A stretch of 64,000 nt of DNA, from contig NZ_AP022613.1 in NCBI RefSeq assembly GCF_010730195.1, positions 1,116,001 through 1,180,000 of the forward strand, written 5' to 3'. A program made the position numbers and the translations under genes. Shown piece by piece: positions 45,305 through 54,143 of this stretch. The stretch comes from Mycobacterium conspicuum. Its GTDB lineage: Bacteria > Actinomycetota > Actinomycetes > Mycobacteriales > Mycobacteriaceae. The notes beneath the pieces are model-generated. The model was not told the DNA's origin. It worked only from the letters and a program-made list of their open reading frames with translations, and ran no database searches. Position 1 is the stretch's first letter. Each line of letters starts with the position of its first letter.

Positions 45305-46276
45305 CGGCCAGTCGACCACGTGGGAAAGCCTGCGCCGCGGGGTTGCCGGCAACGGATCGGCGTTGATCGGAGCCCAGCCCACGCGCAGCAGCATCTGCGG
45401 GTAGCCGCTGGCGCCGAACACGTCGGCGCGCACCGCCTCGCGTGTTTCGCGGATCTCCAGGGGCTCGGTGATCGGGCAACACGCCAAGCCCATTGCCGTC
45501 GCCGTCAACAGGACGACGCTGGTCGCCTCGCCGGCCCGCAGTCGGGCCAACCGGTCGTCTTTCTCGGTGCCCAGCGCCAGGATCGCGGCGTTGTCGGAGG
45601 CCGCTGAGACTCCCGACGGCTGAGCCAAACCGACACCGGCGAACACCCGCCCGGGGATGGGCGCGTTGGCCTGCGGCGGCGGAGTGCTTCGGGCCGGCAC
45701 CCCGGCGACCGAGTCGTAGCGGCCGCTCCACGCGGTGAGCTCGCGCACGTAGTCGTCGTCGATCATGTGGTCCCGGACAGCTTGCGTCACAATGGCTCTC
45801 ATCCTGTCCAGAGCGTCGACCTGACGCAGCATGACTCCGCTGCGCGCCGCCCGGGCGGCCAGCTGTGCGATGTCCCCGCCCTGCACCGGCCAGGAACTGT
45901 AGGCCCGACGGTCGGTCCGCCGCCGCGGAATGGCCGCCGCCAGCGCGACGTCGGTCTGATCGGGCTGGTGCGGTTGCAAGTCGATGGTGGCCAAGTGGCT
46001 CGGGTCGAGCGGGTCGGGCAGCCGACTCACCTTGGCCCGCCAGCCCATTGCCGCCAAGGCGACGACGCAGTGATGCAACGCAACACCACAGCTGATGATC
46101 AGGTCACGCCCGTCGGGGTCGGTGCTGCGCAGTTGCATATCCGGTTCGCAAAACAGATCGAGACTCTGCGTGCCAACCCGCCAGCGCCACGGTTGCGTGT
46201 TGTGTATCGAGGGGGCCCGAGTGGCCAACTCCAGAGCTGTCCGCAGGGTCTCGGCGTCGGGAAATCCGGCGTTCAT
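45284..46276 (-). CDS. Acg-type nitroreductase-fold protein (Rv3131-like)
   Basis: 330 aa with two degenerate nitroreductase domains: RAPSIHNTQPWRWRVG near residue 20 and CGVALHHCVVALAAMGW in the first half, then DDRLARLRAGEATSVVLLTATAMGLACCPITEPLE in the second. Acg-family proteins bind FMN and are strongly induced by DosR, and they may sequester flavin. The start is the ATG giving MNAGFPDAETL, because the DosR-like box lies upstream of it; the 54-codon extension would cross that box. Confidence 0.88.
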   Translation of the reverse strand: MNAGFPDAETLRTALELATRAPSIHNTQPWRWRVGTQSLDLFCEPDMQLRSTDPDGRDLIISCGVALHHCVVALAAMGWRAKVSRLPDPLDPSHLATIDLQPHQPDQTDVALAAAIPRRRTDRRAYSSWPVQGGDIAQLAARAARSGVMLRQVDALDRMRAIVTQAVRDHMIDDDYVRELTAWSGRYDSVAGVPARSTPPPQANAPIPGRVFAGVGLAQPSGVSAASDNAAILALGTEKDDRLARLRAGEATSVVLLTATAMGLACCPITEPLEIRETREAVRADVFGASGYPQMLLRVGWAPINADPLPATPRRRLSHVVDWPLLDQRG

Positions 46277-46346
46277 CGCTGCCTCGTCATGACGTCCAGC
46301 ATCGTCGCGCCAGGCCGGCCGCGGCAGGGCAGGAAGCCATCGGCGG

Positions 46347-46366
46347 CAAGGGACTTTCGGCCCTGC
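46347..46366. promoter_or_regulatory. DosR box between the Acg gene and tgs1
   Basis: The core GGGACTTTCGGCCC matches 12 of 14 positions of the DosR consensus. It sits between two divergent genes, 70 bp from the nitroreductase start and 70 bp from the tgs1 start, and can serve both. The same arrangement occurs between Rv3131 and tgs1 in M. tuberculosis. Confidence 0.75.
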
Positions 46367-46436
46367 CCTGACCCATGGCCAGCACGGAATAGTGATACTG
46401 CGAGTTGCAGATAAGTCCTCAGGGAGGCGGCGGATC

Positions 46437-47819
46437 ATGAATCACCTGACCACGCTCGATGCGGGGTTCCTCAAGGCAGAAGACGCTGACCGACGGGTCA
46501 GCCTGGCCATCGGCGGCTTCGCCGTCATCGAGGGGCCCCCGCCGGAGCAGGACGCCCTGGTGTCAACATTCGCCGAGCGAGTGCGGGCGTGTCCGCGGTT
46601 CGGTCAGCGGCTGCGGCTGCGCCCATTCGACCTCGGCGCGCCCGAATGGGTCGACGATCCGGATTTCGACATCGAACGGCACGTGCGCCGGGTCGCGCTG
46701 CCGCAGCCCGGCGACGACCGAGCGCTGCACCGGGTGATCGCCGATGTGATGGCGCGGCGCCTGGATCGTGATCGACCGCTGTGGGAGATCTGGGTCATCG
46801 AGGGGCTCGCCGACGAGCGCTGGGCGATGCTGATCAAGATCCACCACTGCATGGCCGACGGAATCGCCGCCACCCACATGCTTGCCGGGCTCTGCGATGA
46901 CGGCATCGGCGACAGCTACGCGCACCACATCCGCGCCGCCCGGGAGTCAAAGCATGCCCTGTGCAATCCGTCGCGTGTGCTGGATCGGCTGTGGAAGACT
47001 CCGGGCGTCGTCCTAACCGGCGTCGTGCGCGCGGTCCAGGGCACCGGCGAGATAGTCGCCGGACTGATCAGCCCCGCCCCGTCGCCGCTGAACGGACCGC
47101 TGAGCGACCTGCGTCGCTACAGCGGGGCCCGGGTGCCGCTGGCGGACATCGAGCAGGTCTGCCGGGCGTTCGACGTCACAATCAATGACGTTGCGCTGGC
47201 GGCGATTACCGAGAGCTACCGCAATGCCTTGATCGCGGGTGGTGAGCGACCGCTGCCCGACTCGCTGCGCACCTTGGTGCCGGTGTCGGTGCGGGGTCCC
47301 GATGCGCTCGACAAGACCGATAACCGGGTGTCGGTGATGCTGCCGAATCTGCCGATTGACGAAGAAGATCCGGTGCGGCGGCTGCAAATCGTGCACGCCC
47401 GGCTGGGCCGGACCAAGGCCAGCGGTCAGCGTGAAGCCGGAAATGTGTTCGTGTCCTTGGCGAATCGCATTCCCTTCGCGGTCACCGCATGGGCGACCGG
47501 GTTATTGCTGAGGGTGCCCCAGCGCGGTGTGGTGACCGTTGCGACCAACGTGCCCGGGCCGCGCCGGCCGCTGCGGATCCGGGGCCGGCGGGTCGTCGGC
47601 GTGTTTCCGGTCCCGCCGCTCGCGATGCACCTGCGGACCGGGGTTGCGATGCTCAGTTATGCCGACGACCTGTTCTTCGGCATTCTCTCCGATTACGGCG
47701 TGGTGGCCGAAGCCGAGCAGCTGGCGCGGGGAATCGAGGCCGCGGTGCGGCGCCTGGTGGCAATCAGCAAGCGGCGCAAGCAACCTCGCACGCGCGGCCC
47801 ATTGTCGCTGGTGGTGTGA
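46437..47819 (+). CDS. tgs1: Wax ester synthase/diacylglycerol acyltransferase Tgs1
   Basis: 460-aa WS/DGAT that makes triacylglycerol for storage during dormancy. The catalytic HHCMADG motif (HHxxxDG) is at residues 136-142, preceded by PLWEIWVIEGL. Later TVATNVPGPRRPLRIRGRRV is the conserved PLW/NVPGP segment of the family. I chose the ATG giving MNHLTTLDAGFL, the usual start. The trHb gene begins 2 bp after the stop, so both probably share the DosR-controlled promoter. Confidence 0.94.
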   Translation: MNHLTTLDAGFLKAEDADRRVSLAIGGFAVIEGPPPEQDALVSTFAERVRACPRFGQRLRLRPFDLGAPEWVDDPDFDIERHVRRVALPQPGDDRALHRVIADVMARRLDRDRPLWEIWVIEGLADERWAMLIKIHHCMADGIAATHMLAGLCDDGIGDSYAHHIRAARESKHALCNPSRVLDRLWKTPGVVLTGVVRAVQGTGEIVAGLISPAPSPLNGPLSDLRRYSGARVPLADIEQVCRAFDVTINDVALAAITESYRNALIAGGERPLPDSLRTLVPVSVRGPDALDKTDNRVSVMLPNLPIDEEDPVRRLQIVHARLGRTKASGQREAGNVFVSLANRIPFAVTAWATGLLLRVPQRGVVTVATNVPGPRRPLRIRGRRVVGVFPVPPLAMHLRTGVAMLSYADDLFFGILSDYGVVAEAEQLARGIEAAVRRLVAISKRRKQPRTRGPLSLVV

Positions 47820-47821
47820 CG

Positions 47822-48250
47822 GTGAACGCGGTGAACGCACCAGCTGCCGATTTGGTCGATCGCGCCGATGTGGAGGCGTTGCTATGGCGCTTCTACGGCA
47901 GGGTGTTCGTCGACGAGGTCCTCGACGAGCCATTCGCCGACCTGCGGGCTAAAGGACTGAAGTCGCACATTCCGACGATGTGCGACTTCTGGGAGACCGT
48001 GCTGTTTCGGGCCGGGCGCTACCGCGGCAGCGCGCTGGCCGCCCATCGAGAGGTACATGGCCGAACTCCACTGTCGGGCCATCATTTCGTGCGCTGGCTA
48101 CAGACCTGGCACGACACGGTCGACGAGATGTACCGCGGGCCGGTCGCCGAACGCGCGAAAATCCAAGCGACCAGGATCGCGTGGGCGATGCACCGCCGGC
48201 TGACCGGCGCCGACGCGCCCGAGCTCGACACGCTGCTGGAGCGTGCCTAG
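47822..48250 (+). CDS. Group III truncated haemoglobin
   Basis: 142 aa from GTG (VNAVNAPAADLV) or 139 from a second GTG nine bases on. The pattern LLWRFYGRVFVDEVLDEPFADL, CDFWETVLFRAGRYRG, AAHREV, HHFVRWLQTWHDTVDEMYRGP is that of 2/2 haemoglobins of group III: the B-helix Tyr is in RFYG and the proximal His candidate is in HFVRWL. It begins 2 bp after tgs1. Group III members elsewhere detoxify NO or handle O2; here it would be part of the hypoxia/NO response. M. tuberculosis has no group III member at this site. Confidence 0.87.
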   Translation: MNAVNAPAADLVDRADVEALLWRFYGRVFVDEVLDEPFADLRAKGLKSHIPTMCDFWETVLFRAGRYRGSALAAHREVHGRTPLSGHHFVRWLQTWHDTVDEMYRGPVAERAKIQATRIAWAMHRRLTGADAPELDTLLERA

Positions 48251-48684
48251 GCGAAGCTCGCGTTGGGGTCCGGCTCGGGCCCGAACCTGAACTCGCGGCC
48301 GGTGATGTCCGACGGCATCACCCGGACGTAGTGAATTTTGAGGGTCGCGGTCCACGGCATCAGCTGTGCGCGTTCGGCTTTCTCGATCTCGGCGGCGGTG
48401 TGCAGTATCTTGGCGCGTCCCCGGACGATCACGCTCCAGCCTTGGGCGACGTCGTGGTCGTCGGCCTCGAAGAGCACGGTGTTGCTCGCTACCGCGGAAA
48501 ACAGCTTGGTGCCCTCGGCGGTGCGGAACAGCACGGTCCGGTCTTGGACGACGTAGTTGACGGGAAATATCTCCGGCTCGCCGGCGAACATGGTGACCAG
48601 CCGCCCCAGCGCGACGCCGCCTAACCGCCGCCAACTTTCGTCGTCGCTCAAGATGGTAACGGGCTCCTCGGCCATGGGCTGCAA
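48247..48684 (-). CDS. Pyridoxamine 5'-phosphate oxidase-fold protein (Rv3129-like)
   Basis: 145 aa with the split-barrel flavin-binding fold of the PNPOx family (RLGGVALGRLVTMFAGEPEIFPVNYVVQDRTVLFRTAEGTKLFSAV). It lies 13 bp downstream of the second Acg-type gene and is probably co-transcribed with it. The N-terminus is complete, whereas the annotated Rv3129 is shorter at this end. An in-frame ATG three codons in is an alternative start. It converges on the truncated haemoglobin gene with a 4-bp overlap. Confidence 0.85.
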   Translation of the reverse strand: MQPMAEEPVTILSDDESWRRLGGVALGRLVTMFAGEPEIFPVNYVVQDRTVLFRTAEGTKLFSAVASNTVLFEADDHDVAQGWSVIVRGRAKILHTAAEIEKAERAQLMPWTATLKIHYVRVMPSDITGREFRFGPEPDPNASFA

Positions 48685-48697
48685 CCTTTCTGCGCGT

Positions 48698-49687
48698 CTA
48701 ACGAAGCTCTAGGACGTCGTCGATCGGCCGCCGCGGCGACGGCGCCGACGGATTGTCGAACGGCGGGGTGATCCCAACGCGGACCAGCACTTGCGGTTCA
48801 GCTTGCGGTTCGCCGATGAGACGCCGCACGATGCCGCGGCTCTCGTCCGTCTCGATCAGATGCGTCAACGGGCAGGTCGCCATGCCTGCCATCGTGCACT
48901 CCAGCAGCACCGTCGACAACACCTCGCCGCAGCGCAGCACGTCGTCACGGGTGTCTGCGGGTGTTGACAGCACAAGGATTTTCGACCTGTCCTCCGTCAT
49001 CTCGGCGCGGCGGTCCTGATGGCCTCGCACGGGGAAGTCCCGGCCCACATCCACCCGGATCCGTTCGGTGTCCGATGCCAGCGCCGCCGGCGGCACGCCC
49101 TGCGCCAAGGCGAATGGCGAAGTCCACCATTGCAATTCGGCTTGGTATGACTCGTCTTCGCGCCGAAGGTCCGCGGCGAGCCGTGATGCCTGCACCAATT
49201 GTGGTCGCTGGTCATCGGAAAGCACGTCGAGCGTCACCGGATCCTCGCGGTCCTGGTTAACGGTGCTGTGCAGCACCGGCTCGAAGGCCTGCCAGTAAGC
49301 GGGGCAGTCCAACGGCAACCGATCCGTTCGCCGTCGCAGGATCGCGTCGGCGCGGCGCCGGTGCACCGCGGTGGTGTCATCGAGCCGGTCGAATTCGACT
49401 GTGGCCAAATGATCGGGGGCACGCGGGTCGGGAAACCGCGTGATCCGTGCGCGCCAGCGCGCCGCGGCCATCGCGACGCGAAAGTGATCGAGCGCAACAC
49501 CACAGCTCAGGATCGCTTGCCGACCCGAAGGGTCGGTGGCCGGCACCGCACGCCGGCGATCGGAGAAGAGGTGGACGGTGATTTCGCCGGACCCGTCGTT
49601 GATCACCCACCGCCAGGGCTGGCTGTTGTGCACCGACGGCGCCCGGCAGGCCAGCGAGACCGCGTTCACGATCCGCCCGACGTCCAT
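48698..49687 (-). CDS. Second Acg-type nitroreductase-fold protein (Rv3127-like)
   Basis: 329 aa, a paralogue of the 45284-46276 protein: RAPSVHNSQPWRWVIND near the N-terminus, CGVALDHFRVAMAAARWRARITRFPDP in the first half, and VLLECTMAGMATCPLTHLIETDES in the second. It is the first gene of a two-gene unit with the PNPOx-like protein. A weak DosR-like palindrome lies 31 bp upstream of the ATG. Probably FMN-binding and hypoxia-induced, by family. Confidence 0.88.
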   Translation of the reverse strand: MDVGRIVNAVSLACRAPSVHNSQPWRWVINDGSGEITVHLFSDRRRAVPATDPSGRQAILSCGVALDHFRVAMAAARWRARITRFPDPRAPDHLATVEFDRLDDTTAVHRRRADAILRRRTDRLPLDCPAYWQAFEPVLHSTVNQDREDPVTLDVLSDDQRPQLVQASRLAADLRREDESYQAELQWWTSPFALAQGVPPAALASDTERIRVDVGRDFPVRGHQDRRAEMTEDRSKILVLSTPADTRDDVLRCGEVLSTVLLECTMAGMATCPLTHLIETDESRGIVRRLIGEPQAEPQVLVRVGITPPFDNPSAPSPRRPIDDVLELR

Positions 49688-49718
49688 GAATCGAGGCTAT
49701 GGAGAAGCGGATTGGGCC

Positions 49719-49738
49719 GGTAGGGCCGTTGGTCCTCT
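49719..49738. promoter_or_regulatory. Weak DosR-like box
   Basis: The core GGGCCGTTGGTCCT matches about 10 of 14 DosR consensus positions. It is 31 bp upstream of the second Acg-type gene and 14 bp upstream of the small membrane protein gene on the other strand. Position supports it more than sequence does. Confidence 0.4.
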
Positions 49739-49752
49739 GGCATGCTGAACGG

Positions 49753-49953
49753 ATGAGCAAGGAAATCGATCCCATCCGGGCGCGCAGCGCACTGGCGGTG
49801 ATCAGGCAAAACCCTGGGATAGCGCTTTTTGCTGTGTCGCCGCTGATCGCACTGGTGGCCGTGATCTGGGTGTTCGCCGGCGCAGGCTGGGGTATCGCGG
49901 TGGCGCTGGCGTCGCTAATTGCCGGCGGAGCCTTCATCGTCCGCAAGCGCTGA
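49753..49953 (+). CDS. Small two-helix membrane protein
   Basis: 66 aa: a short polar N-terminus (MSKEIDPIRARSALAVIRQN), then two hydrophobic helices (residues ~24-41 and ~44-60) and a basic end (RKR). It starts at the ATG after the weak DosR-like box and ends 3 bp before the FAD-oxidase gene, so it may be co-transcribed with it. Not recognised. Confidence 0.65.
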   Translation: MSKEIDPIRARSALAVIRQNPGIALFAVSPLIALVAVIWVFAGAGWGIAVALASLIAGGAFIVRKR

Positions 49954-49956
49954 CGT

Positions 49957-51543
49957 ATGCGTTCGTGGTGGGGCTGGGGGGCGGTCGAAGATGCGCTGAC
50001 CGAGCGGGAGACCCAGGCCCTGCAGGAGCGGGTCGCTGCCATGTTGCCCGGCCACGACCTGACCGACCACCGCCCACCGGACCCCGACGAACTCGGGTTG
50101 CCGGCCCCGCGGATCACCCCGCCGCCGTCGCTGGCCGCGCTGTGTTCGACCGACGCTACCGATCGAGCCGGCCACGCACGCGGTAAGGCGTTTCGCGACG
50201 TCGTCCGCAACCTGAAGGGCGACCTGGACCGCGTCCCGGACCTGATCGTCCGGCCGCGCCGCGAACAAGATGTGATCGACGTGCTCGACTGGTGCACGCG
50301 CGCGGAGATTCCCGTAATCCCTTACGGCGGAGGCAGTTCGGTGGTCGGCGGGGTCGAGCCGCGCTTCGACGGACCGGCGGTGACCGTGGACGTTTCCGTG
50401 ATGAGCTCGGTGCTGGACATCGACCGGGTCAGCCGGGCCGCGAGGATTCAGGCCGGCGCCCTCGGCCCGTGGATCGAGCGGCAGCTGCGCCCGCACGGTC
50501 TGACGTTGCGGCACTTCCCGCAGTCGTTCGCGTTCTCCAGCCTCGGCGGCTGGCTGGCGACCCGCGCCGGCGGTCACTTCGCCACCCTGTACACCCACAT
50601 CGACGACCTGACCGAATCGTTGCGGGTTGTCACCCCGTCCGGGGTCAGCGAGTCGCGCCGGTTGCCGGGATCCGGCGCCGGCCCGTCCCCGGACCGGCTG
50701 TTCGTCGGCTCCGAGGGCACGCTGGGCGTCATCACCGAGGCGTGGATGCGGCTGCAAGACCGCCCGCGCTGGCAGGTCACCGCCTCGGTGGCGTTCGACG
50801 ATTGGGCGGTCGCGGTGGCGGCCACGCGGGCGGTCGCGCAGTCCGGGCTCTACCCGGCGAACTGCCGGCTGTTGGATCCGGCCGAAGCGTTCCTGAACGC
50901 CGGCACCGCGGTCGGCGGTGGGCTGTTGGTGCTCGCGTTCGAATCGGCCGACCATCCGATCGATCCGTGGCTGGACCGGGCCCTTCAGATCACCGCCGAA
51001 CACGGCGGCGCGGTGACCGCCCGCCGGAGCCGCGAAACCGCCAGCGAGACAGCCGAACCCAACGATGCGTCGCGGAATTGGCGCTCGTCCTTCCTGCGCA
51101 TGCCGTATCAGCGCGACGCGCTGGCGCGCCGCGGTGTCATCGCCGAAACATTCGAAACCGCTTGTCCCTGGGACAGATTCGACGAACTGCACACGGCAGT
51201 CACCGAGGCCGCGCGCACGGCGATCGAGCGGGTGTGCGGGGCGGGCGTGGTGACCTGCCGGTTCACCCACGTCTACCCGGACGGCCCGGCGCCGTACTAC
51301 GGCATCTACGCGGGTGGTCGCTGGGGGTCGCTCGACGCGCAGTGGGACGACATCAAAGCCGCCGTGTCCGAGGCGATCAGCACCACCGGCGGCACCATCA
51401 CCCACCATCACGCCGTGGGTCGCGACCACCGTCCGTGGTATGACCGGCAGCGCCCGGATCCGTTCGCGGCCGCCTTCCGCGCGGCCAAGTCCGTGCTGGA
51501 CCCGGCCGGCATCCTCAACCCCGGGGTGCTGCTCGACCCGTGA
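49957..51543 (+). CDS. agpS: FAD-linked oxidase, alkyldihydroxyacetonephosphate synthase-like
   Basis: 528 aa. The PCMH-type FAD domain has IPVIPYGGGSSVVGGVEP (residues ~111-128), FPQSFAFSSLGGWLATRAGGHFATLYTHIDDL and GSEGTLGVITEAWMRL. The C-terminal domain ends in THHHAVGRDHRPWYDRQ, the His cluster found in alkyl-DHAP synthases, and VLDPAGILNPGVLLDP. Gene order next to fprA matches AgpS (Rv3107c). Whether mycobacteria use it for ether lipid synthesis is not known. It abuts the fprA stop with no gap. Confidence 0.88.
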   Translation: MRSWWGWGAVEDALTERETQALQERVAAMLPGHDLTDHRPPDPDELGLPAPRITPPPSLAALCSTDATDRAGHARGKAFRDVVRNLKGDLDRVPDLIVRPRREQDVIDVLDWCTRAEIPVIPYGGGSSVVGGVEPRFDGPAVTVDVSVMSSVLDIDRVSRAARIQAGALGPWIERQLRPHGLTLRHFPQSFAFSSLGGWLATRAGGHFATLYTHIDDLTESLRVVTPSGVSESRRLPGSGAGPSPDRLFVGSEGTLGVITEAWMRLQDRPRWQVTASVAFDDWAVAVAATRAVAQSGLYPANCRLLDPAEAFLNAGTAVGGGLLVLAFESADHPIDPWLDRALQITAEHGGAVTARRSRETASETAEPNDASRNWRSSFLRMPYQRDALARRGVIAETFETACPWDRFDELHTAVTEAARTAIERVCGAGVVTCRFTHVYPDGPAPYYGIYAGGRWGSLDAQWDDIKAAVSEAISTTGGTITHHHAVGRDHRPWYDRQRPDPFAAAFRAAKSVLDPAGILNPGVLLDP

Positions 51544-52893
51544 TCAGGGATGGCTCACGTGCAGCAGCTTGGCCAGGCTGGGCAGCTTGATGCGCGGCCG
51601 CCCGTGCGGCTCACCGGCCTCGCGTTCGAAGCGGTCGATCAGCGCCCAGTGCGCCGAGGTGACCAGCTTGGGCTGCCGCGAGGCCAGCCAGTCGGCCAAC
51701 CGATCCGCATGGTCGTCCGGGAAATTCGCGATCCCGTTGGCGGCGGCCAGATCCGCCAGCAGCGTGTCGACGGTGTCCTGGGAGTCCTTCTTGTTGGTGC
51801 CGATCACCCCGGTCGGCCCGCGCTTGATCCACCCGACCACGTACTCATTGCGGCTGCCCTGCACCTTGCCCTCGGTGTTGGGAATGGTCGCGCTCTTGTC
51901 GTCGAACGGCAGCCCCGGCGTGGGCAGGCCGCGGTAGCCGACCGAGCGCACCACCAGCTGACACGGCAACTCTTCGCGCGCACCGGTGTCGCGGGCCGTC
52001 ACCCGCCCGCTGTCGTCGGTCACCAGCTCGTTGCGCCCCAGCACGATCGCCTCCACCCGGTCCTCGCCCTTGATCTCGATCGGGGAGGTCTGGAAGCGGA
52101 ACACCATCCGGCGGTGTCCCGGGCGCGGTTCGCGACCCGCATAGTCGCGCAACACCTTGATGTTCTGCTTGCACACCTTGCCCACCGCGGCGGCGTCCTC
52201 GTCGGTGATGCCCTGAAGCGCGGCGGGGTCGACGATCACGTCGACCCCCTCGAGGTCGGCGAGCTCGCGCAGCTCCAGCGTGGTGAACGCGGTTTGCAGC
52301 GGCCCGCGCCGGCCGAGGACCACTACTTCCTGCACGCCGCGGGGGAGCAGCGATTCCAGCGCGTGGTCGGCGATGTCGGTGGCGGCGAGCACGCCGGGAT
52401 CGGTGATCAGGATGCGCGCGACGTCGAGCGCGACGTTGCCGTTGCCGATCACCACGGACCGGGCCCCCGAGAGGTCGGGCGCCATGTGCTCGAAGTTGGG
52501 GTGCGCGTTGTACCAGCCCACGAAATCGACCGCGGCCACGCTGCCCGGCAGGTCCTCACCGGGGATGTTCAGCGCGCGGTCGGACTGCGCGCCGACCGCG
52601 TAGATGACGGCGTCGTAGCGCTCGGCCAGCTCGCCGGCCTCGACGTGTTCGCCGACGATCACGTTGCCGAAGAAGCGGAACCGGGGGTGCTCGGCGGTCT
52701 TCTCGAACTGTTTACTGATCGATTTGATCTTGGGGTGATCGGGAGCGACGCCGGAGCGGACCAGGCCCCACGGCGTGGGGAGCATCTCCAGCATGTCGAC
52801 GGCCACTTCGGCTTCGGGCGCGTTAAGCAGAGCCGCGGCGGCGAAGAATCCCGACGGCCCGGACCCGACGATGGCTACGTGATATGGACGCAA
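51544..52893 (-). CDS. fprA: NADPH-ferredoxin reductase FprA
   Basis: 449-aa adrenodoxin-reductase-type flavoprotein. The FAD dinucleotide motif is VAIVGSGPSGFFAAAALL at the N-terminus, followed by GLVRSGVAPDHPKIK. A second nucleotide motif for NADPH is VVIGNGNVALDVARIL (residues ~148-163). It transfers electrons from NADPH to ferredoxins that feed cytochromes P450. The convergent neighbour ends exactly where this gene ends (TGA followed by TCA). Confidence 0.94.
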   Translation of the reverse strand: MRPYHVAIVGSGPSGFFAAAALLNAPEAEVAVDMLEMLPTPWGLVRSGVAPDHPKIKSISKQFEKTAEHPRFRFFGNVIVGEHVEAGELAERYDAVIYAVGAQSDRALNIPGEDLPGSVAAVDFVGWYNAHPNFEHMAPDLSGARSVVIGNGNVALDVARILITDPGVLAATDIADHALESLLPRGVQEVVVLGRRGPLQTAFTTLELRELADLEGVDVIVDPAALQGITDEDAAAVGKVCKQNIKVLRDYAGREPRPGHRRMVFRFQTSPIEIKGEDRVEAIVLGRNELVTDDSGRVTARDTGAREELPCQLVVRSVGYRGLPTPGLPFDDKSATIPNTEGKVQGSRNEYVVGWIKRGPTGVIGTNKKDSQDTVDTLLADLAAANGIANFPDDHADRLADWLASRQPKLVTSAHWALIDRFEREAGEPHGRPRIKLPSLAKLLHVSHP

Positions 52894-53030
52894 TACTCCA
52901 GCTTTCTGGTCGGTGGTCGGCTGCGGCGCGAGGGGGCTGAATGGGGCTGGGCGTCGCAGTCGCGCGGTGCACTGATTGTCTCCTGATGCTAAACGTAGGG
53001 GCCGCTGACGTGCCGGTAACGTGGTCGGCT

Positions 53031-54143
53031 GTGGAACCTGACCGGCAAGCCGACATCGCCGCCCTTGACTCCGCCCTGACCACGGTGGAGCGGGTGCTCG
53101 ACGTCGACGGTCTGCGCAGCCGCATCGAGAAGCTCGAGCAGGAGGCGTCCGACCCGCAACTGTGGGACGACCAGGCCAACGCGCAGCGCGTGACCAGCGC
53201 GCTATCTCACACCCAGGGCGAGTTGCGCCGGATCGAGGAGTTGCGGCAACGCCTCACCGACCTGCCGGTGCTCTATGAGCTGGCGGCCGAGGAGGGCGAA
53301 GGCGCCGCCGAAGCGAAGGCCGAGGCCGACGCCGAGCTCAAGGCGTTGCGCGCCGACATCGAAGCCGCCGAGGTGCGCACGCTGCTGTCGGGCGAGTATG
53401 ACGAGCGCGAGGCGCTGGTCACTATTCGGTCTGGCGCCGGCGGGGTGGATGCCGCCGACTGGGCCGAGATGCTGATGCGGATGTACATCCGCTGGGCCGA
53501 ACAGCACAAGTACGGCGTCGAGGTCTTCGACACCTCCTATGCCGAAGAGGCCGGGATCAAGAGCGCCACCTTCGCCGTGCACGCGCCGTTTGCCTACGGC
53601 ACGCTGTCGGTCGAACAGGGCACCCATCGATTGGTGCGAATCAGCCCGTTCGACAACCAGAGTCGGCGACAGACGTCGTTTGCCGAAGTCGAGGTGCTCC
53701 CGGTGGTGGAGACGACCGATCACATCGACATCCCGGAAGGCGATGTGCGCGTGGACGTCTACCGTTCCAGCGGGCCGGGCGGCCAGTCGGTGAACACGAC
53801 CGACTCCGCGGTTCGTTTAACCCACATCCCAACGGGTATCGTCGTAACTTGTCAGAACGAAAAATCGCAGTTGCAGAACAAGGTTTCGGCAATGCGGGTG
53901 CTCCAAGCAAAGTTGTTGGAGCGCAAGCGTTTAGAGGAACGCGCCGAGCTGGACGCCTTGAAAGGCGAAGGCGGCAGCTCGTGGGGCAACCAGATGCGTT
54001 CCTACGTACTGCACCCGTACCAGATGGTGAAAGACCTGCGGACCGAGTACGAGGTGGGCAACCCCGCCGCCGTGCTCGACGGAGACATCGACGGGTTCCT
54101 GGAAGCGGGAATCCGGTGGCGCAACCGAAAAGATGACGACTAA
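53031..54143 (+). CDS. prfB: Peptide chain release factor 2
   Basis: 370 aa. The stop-codon-recognition SPF tripeptide lies in HRLVRISPFDNQSRRQ and the catalytic GGQ in SSGPGGQSVNTTDSAVRL. It terminates translation at UGA and UAA. The gene is one uninterrupted frame from a GTG (VEPDRQADIAALD), so it lacks the programmed +1 frameshift of the E. coli gene. The upstream in-frame extension to 52941 is not conserved. It overlaps the MscS gene by 11 nt. Confidence 0.96.
   Translation: MEPDRQADIAALDSALTTVERVLDVDGLRSRIEKLEQEASDPQLWDDQANAQRVTSALSHTQGELRRIEELRQRLTDLPVLYELAAEEGEGAAEAKAEADAELKALRADIEAAEVRTLLSGEYDEREALVTIRSGAGGVDAADWAEMLMRMYIRWAEQHKYGVEVFDTSYAEEAGIKSATFAVHAPFAYGTLSVEQGTHRLVRISPFDNQSRRQTSFAEVEVLPVVETTDHIDIPEGDVRVDVYRSSGPGGQSVNTTDSAVRLTHIPTGIVVTCQNEKSQLQNKVSAMRVLQAKLLERKRLEERAELDALKGEGGSSWGNQMRSYVLHPYQMVKDLRTEYEVGNPAAVLDGDIDGFLEAGIRWRNRKDDD

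Noticed and set aside
53031..53130. Possible programmed frameshift in prfB
   Set aside because: The gene is a single continuous frame from a GTG that matches other actinobacterial release factor 2 proteins; no in-frame UGA is present near codon 26.
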